DNA of 64,000 bases from Massilia sp. NR 4-1 (GCF_001191005.1 NZ_CP012201.1:4278001-4342000), one strand, 5' to 3'. Positions 8,069 to 17,618 are shown, counted from the stretch's first letter. Made by a program: numbers and translations. The notes: generated from the sequence alone by a model not told the origin.

Positions 8069-9079
8069 TCAGCGCGGACAAGGGCCGACCGTGGCGCCGG
8101 GCAGCAGCACCGGCAGCCACAGCTCCTGCAGGGATTCGGCGGGAGCGCCGTCGATCAGGGCCAGCAGCATCTGGCTCATGCGCGCGCCGGCGCGGCGGGC
8201 GTCCGGCTGGTCGATGGTGGTGACGTCGAGGCCCACCAGGGTATCGGCCACGCTGCCCCAGACGATGACGGACATCTCCTTGCCGATCTCGATGCCCGCA
8301 TCCATCAGCGCGCGCACGGCGCCGACGCCGGACAGGTGATTGTCCACCACTACCGCCGTCGGACGGTCGGCGCATTCGAGCAGCTGCTGCATGGCCTGGT
8401 AGCCGCTGCGGCGGTCGATAGTATCGCCGATCATCCAGCGCGGATCGGCATGCAACCCCGCTTCCGTCATCGTGGCGAGGAAGCTTTCCTTGCGCTGGCA
8501 GGCGAAGTTCATTTGCAACGGGGCGCTGAGCAGGCCTATGCGCTGGTGGCCCAATCCCAGCAAGCATTCCAGCGCCTGGCGGATACCTGATTCGTTATCG
8601 TAATCAAACCATGCATATGGCGTATCAAGCCGCGTGCGGCCATGGGCGACGAAGGGGAAACCGGCCTTGCACAGATAGGCGATGCGCTCGTCATGCACCA
8701 TGGTGCGGCTGACCACCAGGCCATCGACACGCTTGCCGCGCACCATCTGCTCATAAGACGGCAGCTCGTTCGCTTGCGAGACCGGAGCGATGATGAGGTT
8801 CATGCGCGCCGCTTCCAGCGCTTCCGACATGCCGCCCACGACATCGAGGAACATGGAGTCACCCAGGTCCGCAGGCAGCAGGGGATAGATTATGCCGAGC
8901 ACATTGCTGCGCCCCACGGCGAGGCTGCGCGCCATGGGGTTCGCTTCGTATCCGGCTTCGCGCGCCGCTTCCAGCACGCGCTGGCGGGTCTTGTCATTTA
9001 CTTCGGGATAACCGTTGAGGGCGCGGCTTACCGTTGTCTTCGACATGCCGAGAAGATTGGCAAGGCTCTTTAGATTCAT
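8069..9079 (-). CDS. LacI-family transcriptional regulator (distal gene of sugar operon)
   Basis: This 336-residue LacI/GalR regulator has an N-terminal helix-turn-helix (LKSLANLLGMSKTTVSRALNG, residues 3-23), the hinge helix, and a periplasmic-binding-protein-like effector domain. It follows the MFS gene by 12 bp in the same direction, so it is the last sugar gene of a leftward operon (GH65, pgmB, MFS, lacI). Being inside the operon it may autoregulate it. The operator 13410-13421 in front of GH65 is a candidate target for this protein or for the second LacI at 13492. Confidence 0.9.
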   Translation of the reverse strand: MNLKSLANLLGMSKTTVSRALNGYPEVNDKTRQRVLEAAREAGYEANPMARSLAVGRSNVLGIIYPLLPADLGDSMFLDVVGGMSEALEAARMNLIIAPVSQANELPSYEQMVRGKRVDGLVVSRTMVHDERIAYLCKAGFPFVAHGRTRLDTPYAWFDYDNESGIRQALECLLGLGHQRIGLLSAPLQMNFACQRKESFLATMTEAGLHADPRWMIGDTIDRRSGYQAMQQLLECADRPTAVVVDNHLSGVGAVRALMDAGIEIGKEMSVIVWGSVADTLVGLDVTTIDQPDARRAGARMSQMLLALIDGAPAESLQELWLPVLLPGATVGPCPR

Positions 9080-9091
9080 CGTACGAACGGT

Positions 9092-10360
9092 TCAGTGCTG
9101 TCCCGAAATTATAGCCGAGGCATCATAGCCATCAGAACCACCGTCGACCGCCTTTTTAAAGAAATACAACATAATCAGCACGATCGAGATCGGCACCAGG
9201 GTCAGATAAAAAGCGAAGTGGCCGCTGAAATTGCCGAACACATAGCCGGTAATCAGCGAGCCGGTGGTGCCGCCCAGCGCCGAAAAAATCACCAGCAGGC
9301 CGGTCATGGCGGAGTGTTGGTTCTTCGGCAGTGAGCTGAGCATCACCGAGTTAATACCCGGGTATATGGGGGCCATGAACAGCCCTATCAAGGGGAAAAG
9401 AAAGGCGGCGATGGGCGCGCGCGACCAGCTGATGTCCGGATCGACCACCACATTGTGCGTGAGGGGCAGCGCCAGCAGCACCATGGCGCCCATGCCCAGC
9501 ACACAGGCATTCATCACGGGATACCAGTTCAGGCGACGCATCAATACGCCGGCCGAGAGGCGTCCCACGGCAAGACAGGCGGCGAAGATGCTGGTCACTT
9601 GCACGCTCATGGCGGCGGGCAGTTTCAGGATCTCGTTGTTAAACGTGGGCAGCCAGGTGCCGACACTCTGCTCCACCAGCACATACAGGAAAGCGGTGAT
9701 GACGAAGATGCAGACCAGGGGCTTGAAGAACAGCTTGAGCATCTCGGCAAAGTCCTGTGCCAGGCTGCGGTCTTGCGGCAGCGCCGCCAGGTGCTCGTCG
9801 AAGGGAGTGGCGAGCAGCAGCACGAAGGTTGCCGCGCACAGTCCAGCCAGCAGCCAATACACCTGCAGCCAGCTTTGCGATTGCGGATTGGTGGAATCGA
9901 TGAAGTAGCCGAACACCCAGTAGGCGCTGAGCACGCCGATCATGAAGAAGCCTTCCAGCGTATTCATGATGCCCGCGTGCTGCTTGCGGTCCACCGAGAT
10001 CAGCCCAATGGTGGAATATACCGATACCTTGACCAGCGCGAAGGCCACGCCGACGCAGAGGAAAAGCATCTTGGTGGTGAGGAAGCCAGGCAGCAACGGC
10101 ATGGCGATGCAGGCCGCCGTGACGATGGCCAGGCCGGCCAGCATGGCTTTCTTGTAGCCGAAGCGCGGCAGGAAGGACGCCACGAGGAAGGACACAATCG
10201 CAATGGGCAGATCCTTGAAGCCTTCCAGCACGCTGGCGGCGGATTTGCTGACGCCGTAGTTGCTGATGACCTGAAGGATGACCGTGCCCACGCTATTGAG
10301 CAGGATGGCGAATACGAAGTAAATCAGGAACAGGATGAACAGAATGCGCTGCTTCTTCAT
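9092..10360 (-). CDS. MFS sugar transporter
   Basis: This 422-residue major-facilitator permease has about 12 hydrophobic helices, starting immediately at the N-terminus (KKQRILFILFLIYFVFAI). The ATG at 10360 with GGAG upstream was chosen; the longer open frame upstream encodes Arg/Gly-rich sequence typical of antisense GC-rich DNA. It lies 32 bp downstream of beta-phosphoglucomutase and next to a GH65 phosphorylase, so the likely job is import of an alpha-glucoside such as maltose across the inner membrane after TonB-dependent outer-membrane uptake. The substrate is inferred only from context. Confidence 0.85.
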   Translation of the reverse strand: MKKQRILFILFLIYFVFAILLNSVGTVILQVISNYGVSKSAASVLEGFKDLPIAIVSFLVASFLPRFGYKKAMLAGLAIVTAACIAMPLLPGFLTTKMLFLCVGVAFALVKVSVYSTIGLISVDRKQHAGIMNTLEGFFMIGVLSAYWVFGYFIDSTNPQSQSWLQVYWLLAGLCAATFVLLLATPFDEHLAALPQDRSLAQDFAEMLKLFFKPLVCIFVITAFLYVLVEQSVGTWLPTFNNEILKLPAAMSVQVTSIFAACLAVGRLSAGVLMRRLNWYPVMNACVLGMGAMVLLALPLTHNVVVDPDISWSRAPIAAFLFPLIGLFMAPIYPGINSVMLSSLPKNQHSAMTGLLVIFSALGGTTGSLITGYVFGNFSGHFAFYLTLVPISIVLIMLYFFKKAVDGGSDGYDASAIISGQH

Positions 10361-10392
10361 GGTGTCTCCGTGCTTCTTGTCGTTGTGCGTTT

Positions 10393-11034
10393 TTAGTATG
10401 AAGCCAGATCGAATTGCGCCAGGCCGGAAATCACGGCATCGGCCTGCTCCAGCGTTTGCGGGCTGCCTATGCCCAGCGCCCACATGCCGGCCGACTTGAT
10501 TGAGGCCACGCCGGCCACCGCGTCTTCCACGCCAAGGCATTCGGCGGGCGGCACGCCCAGCTCGCGCGCCGCCTTCAGGAAGATTTCGGGATCGGGCTTG
10601 CCCTTGGCGATGGTGGCGGCATCGACCACGTAATCGAATTTTCCACGTATGCCCAGGCGGTCCAGCACCGTGAAGGCGTTGCGGCTGACGGAAGCCAGGC
10701 CGATTCTCATGCCTGCGGCACGGCAGGCATCGAGCGCCTGCACCGCGCCGGGTAACAGGTCGGCCGGCGACATGGTGGCGATCAGCTCCTTATAGTGCTC
10801 GTTCTTCTCGTCGGCCAGCGCCAGCTTTTCTTCCTGGCTGTAGCTACGCTTGGACGAAGCCAGGATCAGCTCCAGCGATCCCATACGGTCGATGCCTTTC
10901 AGGTGTTCGTTGAAGGCTTCGTCGAAATGCACGCCCCGGGTTTCGGCCAGACGCTTCCAGGCCAGGTAATGATAGCGGGCGGTATCGGTGATCACGCCAT
11001 CGAGATCGAAGATCACGGCTTTGAATCGGCTCAT
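10393..11034 (-). CDS. pgmB: Beta-phosphoglucomutase
   Basis: This 213-residue HAD-superfamily enzyme has the nucleophile motif FDLDGVITD (residues 9-17), the cap domain, KGKPDPEIF (motif III lysine) and GVEDAVAG (motif IV). It converts beta-glucose 1-phosphate to glucose 6-phosphate. It lies 10 bp downstream of the GH65 phosphorylase that would generate beta-glucose 1-phosphate, the standard pairing for inverting phosphorylases. Length and motif order are typical. Confidence 0.92.
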   Translation of the reverse strand: MSRFKAVIFDLDGVITDTARYHYLAWKRLAETRGVHFDEAFNEHLKGIDRMGSLELILASSKRSYSQEEKLALADEKNEHYKELIATMSPADLLPGAVQALDACRAAGMRIGLASVSRNAFTVLDRLGIRGKFDYVVDAATIAKGKPDPEIFLKAARELGVPPAECLGVEDAVAGVASIKSAGMWALGIGSPQTLEQADAVISGLAQFDLASY

Positions 11035-11044
11035 GCTGCTCTCC

Positions 11045-13378
11045 TTATTGATTCGCCAGGCGCAACGGCGCGCCTTGCACCAGCTGTACGTGCTTGCCGC
11101 AATGGGTCAATTCCAGCGTTTCGCCTTTCAGCAGCTTGTATTCGGTCTGCTCGCCTTCCACCCGCACCTGCAGCAGGCAGCCATGCAGATGGATGCGGAA
11201 CTGGTAATGCTGCCATTGCGTGGGCAGTTTGGGCGCGAAGCGCGCTTCGCCATCGATGACGCGCATGCCGGCGAAACCATAGGCCACGCCCATCCACGTG
11301 CCGGCCATGGCGGCGGTGTGCACGCCGTAGTGGGTGTTGCCGTGCGTGTTGTCCAGGTCGAGGCGCGCGGTTTCCATGAAATAGTCGTATGCCTTGCCCT
11401 CATAGCCCACTTCGGAAGCGATGATGCTGAAGATGCAGGAGGACAGCGAGGAATCGTGGGTCGTCACCGCCTCGTAGTAATCGAAGTCGCGCTTCTTGTC
11501 TTCCGCAGTAAACTGGTCGCTCAGCAGCAGCAGGGCCAGCACCACGTCGGCCTGTTTGCAGACCTGGTGGCGGTAGATCACCATCGGGTGGTAGTTCAAC
11601 AGCAGCGGATAGTTTTCCTTCGGCGTATTGGCGAAGTCCCACACTTTCTTAGCGAGGAAGCTGTCGTCCTGCTCGTGGATTTGCAGGCGCTGGTCATAAG
11701 GCAGCAGCATCAGGTCGGCAGCACGGCGCCATTGCTCTGGTTCCTCCGCGTCCAGCTCCATGGCGGCGGCGATGCGCGCGTAGTCCTGCGGATGCTGGTT
11801 CTGCAGGCGTTCGGCGGTGGCGGCGGCGTAGTGCAGATGCATGCGCGCCATGGCATTGGTGTAGTAGTTGTTGTTGACCAGGGCCGTGTACTCATCCGGC
11901 CCCGTCACCTGGTTGATGACGAAAGCGCCGTCGCGGTTATAGCTGCCGATGCCGAGCCAGATGCGCGCGGTGTCCATCACGATCTCGGCCCCGCTTTGCA
12001 GCAGATAGGCGGTATCGCCGGTGGCTTCCATATACATCTTGATGGAATAGGCGATATCGGCATTGATGTGGTACTGCGCCGAACCGGCCGGGAAGTAGGC
12101 CGAGCATTCTTCGCCGGCGATGGTGCGCCATGGATAGAGCGCGCCCTTGGCATGCGACATCTGGCGCGCCCGTTCGCGGGCAAAAGGCAGGCCGGCTTGG
12201 CGGTAGTCGAGCAGGCGGCGCGCGATCTCCGGTTTGTTATACAGAAAGAAGGGGAAGATATAGATTTCCGTGTCCCAGAAATAGTGGCCTTCGTAGCCCT
12301 CCCCGGTTAGCCCCTTGGCCGAGATATTTGTCTTGCCGTCGCGGCCCACCGATTGCAGCAGGTGGAACTGGTTGAAGCGTATGCCTTGCTGGAGCGCGTC
12401 GTCGCCCGCGATTTCAACGTCGGCCTGCTGCCAGAAATCGGCCAGATACGCTTCCTGGCGCTGCGCCAGTAGCGCGAAGCCTTGCGCCTGGGCGACGGAC
12501 AAGGCTTGCTTGGCCAGGCCAAGCAACTGGTCTTCCGCATAGTCGCGCAAAGAGTAATACACGCCGTATTTGTAGAAGCGCACGCCCTGGCCCTGCTGCG
12601 CCGCCACCGCATAGCTTTGTTCCAGACGCAGGCCATTGCGCCTGAACTGCAATTCATGCGGGCCTTCCACACCGGAGAGTTCGGCGCTGGCCAGCTTGAA
12701 GCCGCTGTTATGCGTACGCTGCAGCAGGGCCGAGAAATGCGCCCACTGCTGCGCGTCTTCCATTTCCAGACTGGGGCCGGAAACGGCCGAACCGACGCGC
12801 GGATCGTCGCCCGCTTCCTGATTCTTCACCACGCCATCGAGGGACGACACCAGCCACACGCGGCCCGAAAAATTCAGCGGCGTCACTTCATAGCTGATGG
12901 CAAAGAGATGCTTGTTGTCGAAACAGACGATGCGGCGGCTCGTGATCGCCACCCGGCGGCCCTGCGGCGAGGTCCATTCCAGCTTGCGCACCAGCTGGCC
13001 GGTGCGGAAATCCAGGATGCGTTCGTAACTGTCGAGGGAGCCTTGCAGCAAATCGAAGCATTCGTCCTCGATCCACAGCGCGATGCCCTTCAGATTCGGC
13101 ACATTCAGCATGAACTGGTTGGTGCGCGCCAGGCCGTAGGCGTTCTCCGGATACTGGATCGGCTCCGACTCGTAAAAGCCGTTGAGGAAGTTGCCCTCGC
13201 GCGTGGTGCAGTCCGGTCCGCTATAGCCTTCCTCATGGGTGCCGCGCTGGCCGATATAGCCGTTGCCGAGAGCGAACAGGGTCTCGTCCAGGAAGTTCGA
13301 TGCCGTATCGAAGCCGGTTTCGCGGATGCACCAGGGGTCGAGGGGGAAAGTATGTTGAAAAGTGTCGGCCGGAAGCAC
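11045..13378 (-). CDS. Glycoside hydrolase family 65 phosphorylase (maltose/kojibiose/trehalose type)
   Basis: This 777-residue GH65 enzyme has the N-terminal beta-sandwich and (alpha/alpha)6 catalytic domain. The catalytic acid lies in TGPDEYTALVNNNYY, at about Glu496. Family members phosphorolyse an alpha-glucobiose to beta-glucose 1-phosphate plus glucose. The neighbouring pgmB supports phosphorolysis rather than hydrolysis. Maltose is the most likely substrate, but kojibiose, nigerose or trehalose cannot be excluded. The start is a GTG at 13378 with AAGGA upstream. It is the first gene of the leftward operon and sits behind a CAAACCGGTTTG operator. Confidence 0.9.
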   Translation of the reverse strand: MLPADTFQHTFPLDPWCIRETGFDTASNFLDETLFALGNGYIGQRGTHEEGYSGPDCTTREGNFLNGFYESEPIQYPENAYGLARTNQFMLNVPNLKGIALWIEDECFDLLQGSLDSYERILDFRTGQLVRKLEWTSPQGRRVAITSRRIVCFDNKHLFAISYEVTPLNFSGRVWLVSSLDGVVKNQEAGDDPRVGSAVSGPSLEMEDAQQWAHFSALLQRTHNSGFKLASAELSGVEGPHELQFRRNGLRLEQSYAVAAQQGQGVRFYKYGVYYSLRDYAEDQLLGLAKQALSVAQAQGFALLAQRQEAYLADFWQQADVEIAGDDALQQGIRFNQFHLLQSVGRDGKTNISAKGLTGEGYEGHYFWDTEIYIFPFFLYNKPEIARRLLDYRQAGLPFARERARQMSHAKGALYPWRTIAGEECSAYFPAGSAQYHINADIAYSIKMYMEATGDTAYLLQSGAEIVMDTARIWLGIGSYNRDGAFVINQVTGPDEYTALVNNNYYTNAMARMHLHYAAATAERLQNQHPQDYARIAAAMELDAEEPEQWRRAADLMLLPYDQRLQIHEQDDSFLAKKVWDFANTPKENYPLLLNYHPMVIYRHQVCKQADVVLALLLLSDQFTAEDKKRDFDYYEAVTTHDSSLSSCIFSIIASEVGYEGKAYDYFMETARLDLDNTHGNTHYGVHTAAMAGTWMGVAYGFAGMRVIDGEARFAPKLPTQWQHYQFRIHLHGCLLQVRVEGEQTEYKLLKGETLELTHCGKHVQLVQGAPLRLANQ

Positions 13379-13409
13379 GATGTCGTCCTTTTTCGTGTTT
13401 TTATCGATT

Positions 13410-13421
13410 CAAACCGGTTTG
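13410..13421 (-). promoter_or_regulatory. LacI-type operator before the GH65 operon
   Basis: A perfect 12-bp palindrome CAAACCGGTTTG with central CG lies about 31 bp upstream of the GH65 start, inside a longer 18-bp near-palindrome. A half-site CGGTTTGACAG lies further upstream (13448-13458). Central-CG palindromes of this size are typical LacI/GalR operators. Confidence 0.6.
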
Positions 13422-13491
13422 GATTTTGGAAAAACCAAGATCCGCAGCGGTTTGACAGGTATTTCAGAAAATCCGGGGCGCCGGGAAACGT

Positions 13492-14538
13492 TTAAGTCTG
13501 GCGCACCATCAGCGTGGTGGGTAGCATTTCCGATGCCACGGGATTGCCGTTCATCAGGTCCAGCATCTTGCGCGCCAGCAGCACGCCGCCGTCGCGCAGG
13601 TATTGGTGCACGCTGGTCAGCGGCGGCACGAAGCTGACCGCGCCCGGCGTGTCGTCATAGCCGATGACGGAGACATTCTCCGGCACCCGCATATTCTTCT
13701 CGGCCAGGGCGCGGATAGCGCCCATGGCGAGCAGGTCGCTGGCGGCAAATACGCCGTCGAACGCGCTTCCCTTCTTTTTCAGCAGCGACGAGATGCAATC
13801 GAAGCCGGCCTCGAAGGTAAAAGCCTTGGGGCGCATGATATGCACCGTGCCATGGCCGTTCATTGCGTCGATGAAGCCGGCGCAACGCTCCTGCACCTCG
13901 GCGTGGTCCACGTCGCCGAGGAAAACCAGCTTGCTGCGGCCCTGCTCGATAAAGCGCTGGGCGGCGCTGACGCCCCCTTTGCGGTTATCGCTGCCGACCA
14001 CGATGGTGTCCGAGCCCGGTTCCGGCGCGCCCCACACCACCAGCGGCAGACCCGTCTTTTGCAAGGTGCGCACCGCTTCGCCGTGCGAACCCTGCCCCAG
14101 CAGGATCATGCCGTCGGCGCCCTGGACCGGCGCCGTATCCATCAACTGCTTCGAGGTCAGCACCACGCTGTAGCCGGCCGTGGTCAGCTCCTGCGTAATG
14201 CCGCCCAATAACTCCAGCGGATAGGGATCGGACATGGGCCGCCCCTTCACCGGTGTCATTTCCACCACAACCGCCACCGAATACGAACGCCGCATGCGCA
14301 GGTTCCGGGCGCTGACGTTGAGCCGGTAGCCCTGTTCCTCCGCCAGCTGGCGGATCTTCTCGCGCGTTTCGGCTGTGACCAGGGGGCTGTCGCGCAAAGC
14401 CCGCGAGACTGTGATTTTAGAGACACCGGCCATTTTCGCCAGGTCTTCCATCGTCAAAACAGTCTCGGTCCTGCGCACGCCAGTCTTGTTCAAGGCATCA
14501 TCACTCAAAGGGTTAAAAACAGGGGGTTGCGAGCGCAT
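13492..14538 (-). CDS. LacI-family regulator divergent from the TonB receptor
   Basis: This 348-residue LacI/GalR regulator has its HTH at TMEDLAKMAGVSKITVSRAL, a hinge, and a sugar-binding core ending in SVIGYDDTPGA. The ATG at 14538 is chosen because the longer frame would run through the operator region; about 25 residues precede the HTH, which is unusually long but seen in related proteins. The gene is divergent from the TonB receptor, and two ATCGAT-centred palindromes in the shared intergenic region are its probable sites. It also stands directly upstream of the GH65 operon. Confidence 0.88.
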   Translation of the reverse strand: MRSQPPVFNPLSDDALNKTGVRRTETVLTMEDLAKMAGVSKITVSRALRDSPLVTAETREKIRQLAEEQGYRLNVSARNLRMRRSYSVAVVVEMTPVKGRPMSDPYPLELLGGITQELTTAGYSVVLTSKQLMDTAPVQGADGMILLGQGSHGEAVRTLQKTGLPLVVWGAPEPGSDTIVVGSDNRKGGVSAAQRFIEQGRSKLVFLGDVDHAEVQERCAGFIDAMNGHGTVHIMRPKAFTFEAGFDCISSLLKKKGSAFDGVFAASDLLAMGAIRALAEKNMRVPENVSVIGYDDTPGAVSFVPPLTSVHQYLRDGGVLLARKMLDLMNGNPVASEMLPTTLMVRQT

Positions 14539-14567
14539 TATGCCAGATTCCAAGCGCTTGTCACGCG

Positions 14568-14608
14568 AAATGATATCGATAACATTTTGATTGACATCGA
14601 TATCATTT
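14568..14608. promoter_or_regulatory. Paired LacI-type operators between lacI and TonB receptor
   Basis: A perfect 13-bp inverted repeat (AAATGATATCGAT at 14568-14580, ATCGATATCATTT at 14596-14608) flanks a 15-bp spacer. Each arm is part of a smaller palindrome centred on ATCGAT; the centres (14577.5 and 14598.5) are 21 bp apart, two helical turns. The second site overlaps the TonB-receptor promoter. Confidence 0.8.
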
Positions 14609-14619
14609 GCCGTTTTAAT
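14591..14619 (+). promoter_or_regulatory. Sigma-70 promoter of the TonB receptor
   Basis: A perfect TTGACA (14591-14596) is separated by exactly 17 bp from TTTAAT (14614-14619). The distal operator half lies within the spacer, so LacI binding would occlude polymerase. Confidence 0.75.
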
Positions 14620-14701
14620 GAGCATTCCAATGTGGCAAGCTGGTCCGGCGGCATGTCCAGGAGACGACATTTACACAGATAAGAAAGAAAGCAAAAAAGC
14701 C

Positions 14702-17143
14702 ATGAAAAGCCCAAATACGCTCTTGCTGTCCTCGATCACGCTGGCCGTTCTGACCCTCGCCCAACAAGCCCAGGCCCAGGCGCAAGCCGGCGCCGAACAG
14801 GCCGCCCCCCCTGCTCCAAGCAAGGAAGTGCAGGCAGAAATACAACAGGTGGTCGTGACCGGCGTGGCCGCGGCCGGCGGCATCCGCAAAGTCGATTCCG
14901 CCTTCTCCATCACCACCGCCAATGAGGAACAGCTGAAAGCCGCTGCGCCCACCAGCACCGCCGACATCCTGAAACTGGTGCCGGGCGTGTATGCGGAAGC
15001 GACGGGCGGCCAGTCGGGCGCCAATATCGAGGTGCGCGGCTTCCCTTCCGGTTCGGACTCGCCGTTTGTCTCGGTGCAGATGCAGGGCAATCCGATTTAT
15101 CCGGTGCCGACCCTGTCCTTCTTCGAAGGTTCCTCCGCCTTCCGCCTGGACGATACGATCGAGCGCGTGGAAGTGCTGCGCGGCGGGCCGAGCACCATCT
15201 TCTCCAGCGGCCAGCCCGGCGCGACCATGAACTTCATCCTGAAAAAGGGCACGGATACGCCGGAAGGCAGCATCCGCTTCAGCACCGGCACGGGCGAACT
15301 GCGCCGCGTCGACCTCTTCTATGGTGGCAAAATTTCCGACGGCTGGTATGGCACGGTGGGCGGCTTCTACCGCAAGACCAACGGCGTGCGCGACGCGGGT
15401 TTCCCGGCCGACGACGGCAGCCAGATCACGGCCACGCTGACGCGCAAGCTCGACCAGGGCGAACTGACCCTCTACGCGCGCCGCACCGACGACAAGAATG
15501 CCTTCTATACCGGCGTCCCGCTGATTTCCAGCAATGAGGGACGCACGATCAGCGAGTTCCCCGGCTTCGATCCGCTCAAGGGCACGCTGATGAGCAATGA
15601 GATGCGCCGCTTCACCGTGGAAGCCGGTCCCGGCAAGACGCTGACCTATAACCTGGGCGATGGTCGTGGCTTGAAAGCCACAGTCTTCGGCGCCGAGTTC
15701 GATCAACAATTTGGCGGCTGGACCGTCTCCAACAAGTTCAACCGCTTCGACGGCGATATGAATACCATCGCCATGTTCACCGGCAACAATCCCCTGTCCA
15801 TGGGCGCGTACAACGCCGCAGCGCTGAAAGCCAATGGCGGCACGGCGGCCACGGCCACCTATCTGGACGGCACGCCCGTGGCTGACAGCCAGCAAGTGGT
15901 GCAGGCCGGCCTGTGGGCGGTCGAGAAAAAGATGAAATCCTTCAGCGACGAGCTGCGCGTCAGCAAGGAGTGGATGAAGGATAACGTCGTCACCCTGGGC
16001 GGCTATTTCGCCGATTACTCCTCGGACGATACCTGGTATCTGGGCAGCAGCCACCTGATGACGGCCGTGCCGAATGCGCGCCTGATCAATGTGAAGCTTA
16101 ACAATGGCGTGGTGGTATCCAACAACGGCAAGGAAGGCCCGGTGTTCTATGCGCCGAACGCTTCCTATGACGGCCGCAATACCGCCTTCTACATCAGCAA
16201 CGACTGGAAGCTGAACGAGCAGGTGCGGCTCGACGCCGGCGTGCGCCGCGAACGGCAGAAGCTGGACGCCACCATCTCCCAGCTGACCACGGGCGACACC
16301 GACGGCAATCCGCTCACCGTCTACAACAACAATACCTCGATGCCGACCGGCGCCTACACCGCCCTGCACCGCAGCGACTCGGCCACTTCCTTCACCGTGG
16401 GCGGCAATTACAAGCTGAGCAAGGATTCCAGCGTGTTCGCACGCGCCAACACCGGCCATACGTTTGTGTCCTTCGACGACCTGCGCAATGCCGGTAGCCA
16501 GAAGAGCGTGGACGACCGCAACTTCCTGCCGACGCCGAAAATCAAGCAGATCGAAGTGGGCTACAAGGCCGTGGGCCAGCTGTTCAGCGCCTACATCAAC
16601 TACTTCCACACCGAGTTCGATGGCATCGCCTTCCAGCAGATCCTCGCCAATGGCAATATCCTGAACTCGGTCAGCGGCTCCAAGGGCAATGGCGTGGAAG
16701 TCGAGTTCGCCGTGCGTCCGGTGCGCGACCTGACCCTGAACCTGACCGGCAACTACCAGGATTCCACCTACAAGGACAATCCACTCACGGCCGGCAAGCA
16801 AGTGCAGCGCCAGCCCAAGCTGCAATTCCGCTTCACGCCGACCTACCGCGTCGGCCTGGGCGACGGCAATGCCGTCAAGCTCTACGGTACTTACACCCAG
16901 ATCGGCGCGCGCTGGGCCGACCAGGCCAATCAGCAATACCTGCCCAAGTACAACACCGTGGACTTGGGCGCCCTGTTCACCTTCGGCGACAAGATCGAAG
17001 TACGCCTGAGCGCAAACAATGTCGGCAACGAGCTGGGCCTGACCGAAGGCAATTCTCGCCTGACCACCGGCAATAGCGGCCCGATCAATGCCCGTCCCCT
17101 GTTCGGCCGCTCGTGGGAAGCCTCGCTGATGTACCGCTTCTAA
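14702..17143 (+). CDS. TonB-dependent outer-membrane receptor (sugar uptake)
   Basis: This 813-residue receptor starts with a signal peptide (MKSPNTLLLSSITLAVLTLAQQAQA). It has a plug domain (QQVVVTG onward, with IERVEVLRGGPSTIF) and a 22-strand-type beta-barrel ending in the C-terminal aromatic residue of outer-membrane proteins (MYRF). The ATG at 14702 gives a clean signal peptide; the upstream in-frame start would fall in the promoter. Transcription from the LacI-regulated promoter links it to alpha-glucoside uptake, although by family alone it could be a siderophore-type receptor. A strong terminator follows. Confidence 0.9.
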   Translation: MKSPNTLLLSSITLAVLTLAQQAQAQAQAGAEQAAPPAPSKEVQAEIQQVVVTGVAAAGGIRKVDSAFSITTANEEQLKAAAPTSTADILKLVPGVYAEATGGQSGANIEVRGFPSGSDSPFVSVQMQGNPIYPVPTLSFFEGSSAFRLDDTIERVEVLRGGPSTIFSSGQPGATMNFILKKGTDTPEGSIRFSTGTGELRRVDLFYGGKISDGWYGTVGGFYRKTNGVRDAGFPADDGSQITATLTRKLDQGELTLYARRTDDKNAFYTGVPLISSNEGRTISEFPGFDPLKGTLMSNEMRRFTVEAGPGKTLTYNLGDGRGLKATVFGAEFDQQFGGWTVSNKFNRFDGDMNTIAMFTGNNPLSMGAYNAAALKANGGTAATATYLDGTPVADSQQVVQAGLWAVEKKMKSFSDELRVSKEWMKDNVVTLGGYFADYSSDDTWYLGSSHLMTAVPNARLINVKLNNGVVVSNNGKEGPVFYAPNASYDGRNTAFYISNDWKLNEQVRLDAGVRRERQKLDATISQLTTGDTDGNPLTVYNNNTSMPTGAYTALHRSDSATSFTVGGNYKLSKDSSVFARANTGHTFVSFDDLRNAGSQKSVDDRNFLPTPKIKQIEVGYKAVGQLFSAYINYFHTEFDGIAFQQILANGNILNSVSGSKGNGVEVEFAVRPVRDLTLNLTGNYQDSTYKDNPLTAGKQVQRQPKLQFRFTPTYRVGLGDGNAVKLYGTYTQIGARWADQANQQYLPKYNTVDLGALFTFGDKIEVRLSANNVGNELGLTEGNSRLTTGNSGPINARPLFGRSWEASLMYRF

Positions 17144-17178
17144 ACTCCAAGAAGTAAAAGTCCCTCTGCAGTACTTGG

Positions 17179-17216
17179 GGGGTGAATGGAATCCAAGGCC
17201 ATTCACCCCTATTTTT
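17179..17216 (+). terminator. Rho-independent terminator of the TonB receptor
   Basis: GGGGTGAATGG (17179-17189) pairs perfectly with CCATTCACCCC (17199-17209) around a 9-nt loop and is followed by TATTTTTATT. Confidence 0.9.
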
Positions 17217-17285
17217 ATTGGCAAAAGAGCACGGAAACTGCTGGAAATTTCAGCAAAATTCGCCTACTCTAGAGATGGTGTCTAA

Positions 17286-17618
17286 ATGGGTGAAATTGTG
17301 GTTTCAATAACTTCCGTCAACACATTGAAGAGTGCCGTGGCCGTTGCCGAACGCAAGGTTCAGCAAGACCAGACACGTGTCGACCAGGACGAAGACCGCC
17401 TCGACGACAGCCGCAACCAGCTCATCCGTGACCGCGAAACCCTGGGCCGCACGCAAACCGAAAGCCTGCAAGCCCAAGCTGCCGCCACGCCGACGCTGAG
17501 CACGCCCCGTCTCGACCGTGCCATCGAAAAGCCCATCCCGCAGAATCTGCTGCCCCAATCCACCCAGCTCAACGCCCAAGGCCAAACCATTGGCCGCCTC
17601 ATCAACATCGTCGCGTAA
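17286..17618 (+). CDS. Hypothetical coiled-coil protein
   Basis: This 110-residue protein has a central charged helix (about residues 15-58: AERKVQQDQTRVDQDEDRLDDSRNQL and onward, shown in part) with heptad spacing typical of a coiled coil, then a Pro/Gln-rich tail. It has no signal peptide, membrane segment or recognised domain. It is a single gene between the TonB-receptor terminator and the convergent hydrolase gene; its stop lies 38 bp from that of the hydrolase. Similar small coiled-coil proteins are found as orphans in related bacteria, with no known function. Confidence 0.6.
   Translation: MGEIVVSITSVNTLKSAVAVAERKVQQDQTRVDQDEDRLDDSRNQLIRDRETLGRTQTESLQAQAAATPTLSTPRLDRAIEKPIPQNLLPQSTQLNAQGQTIGRLINIVA

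Noticed and set aside
14615..17224. 869-residue antisense frame over the TonB receptor
   Set aside because: Same codon-bias artefact; the plus-strand gene has signal peptide, plug and barrel.
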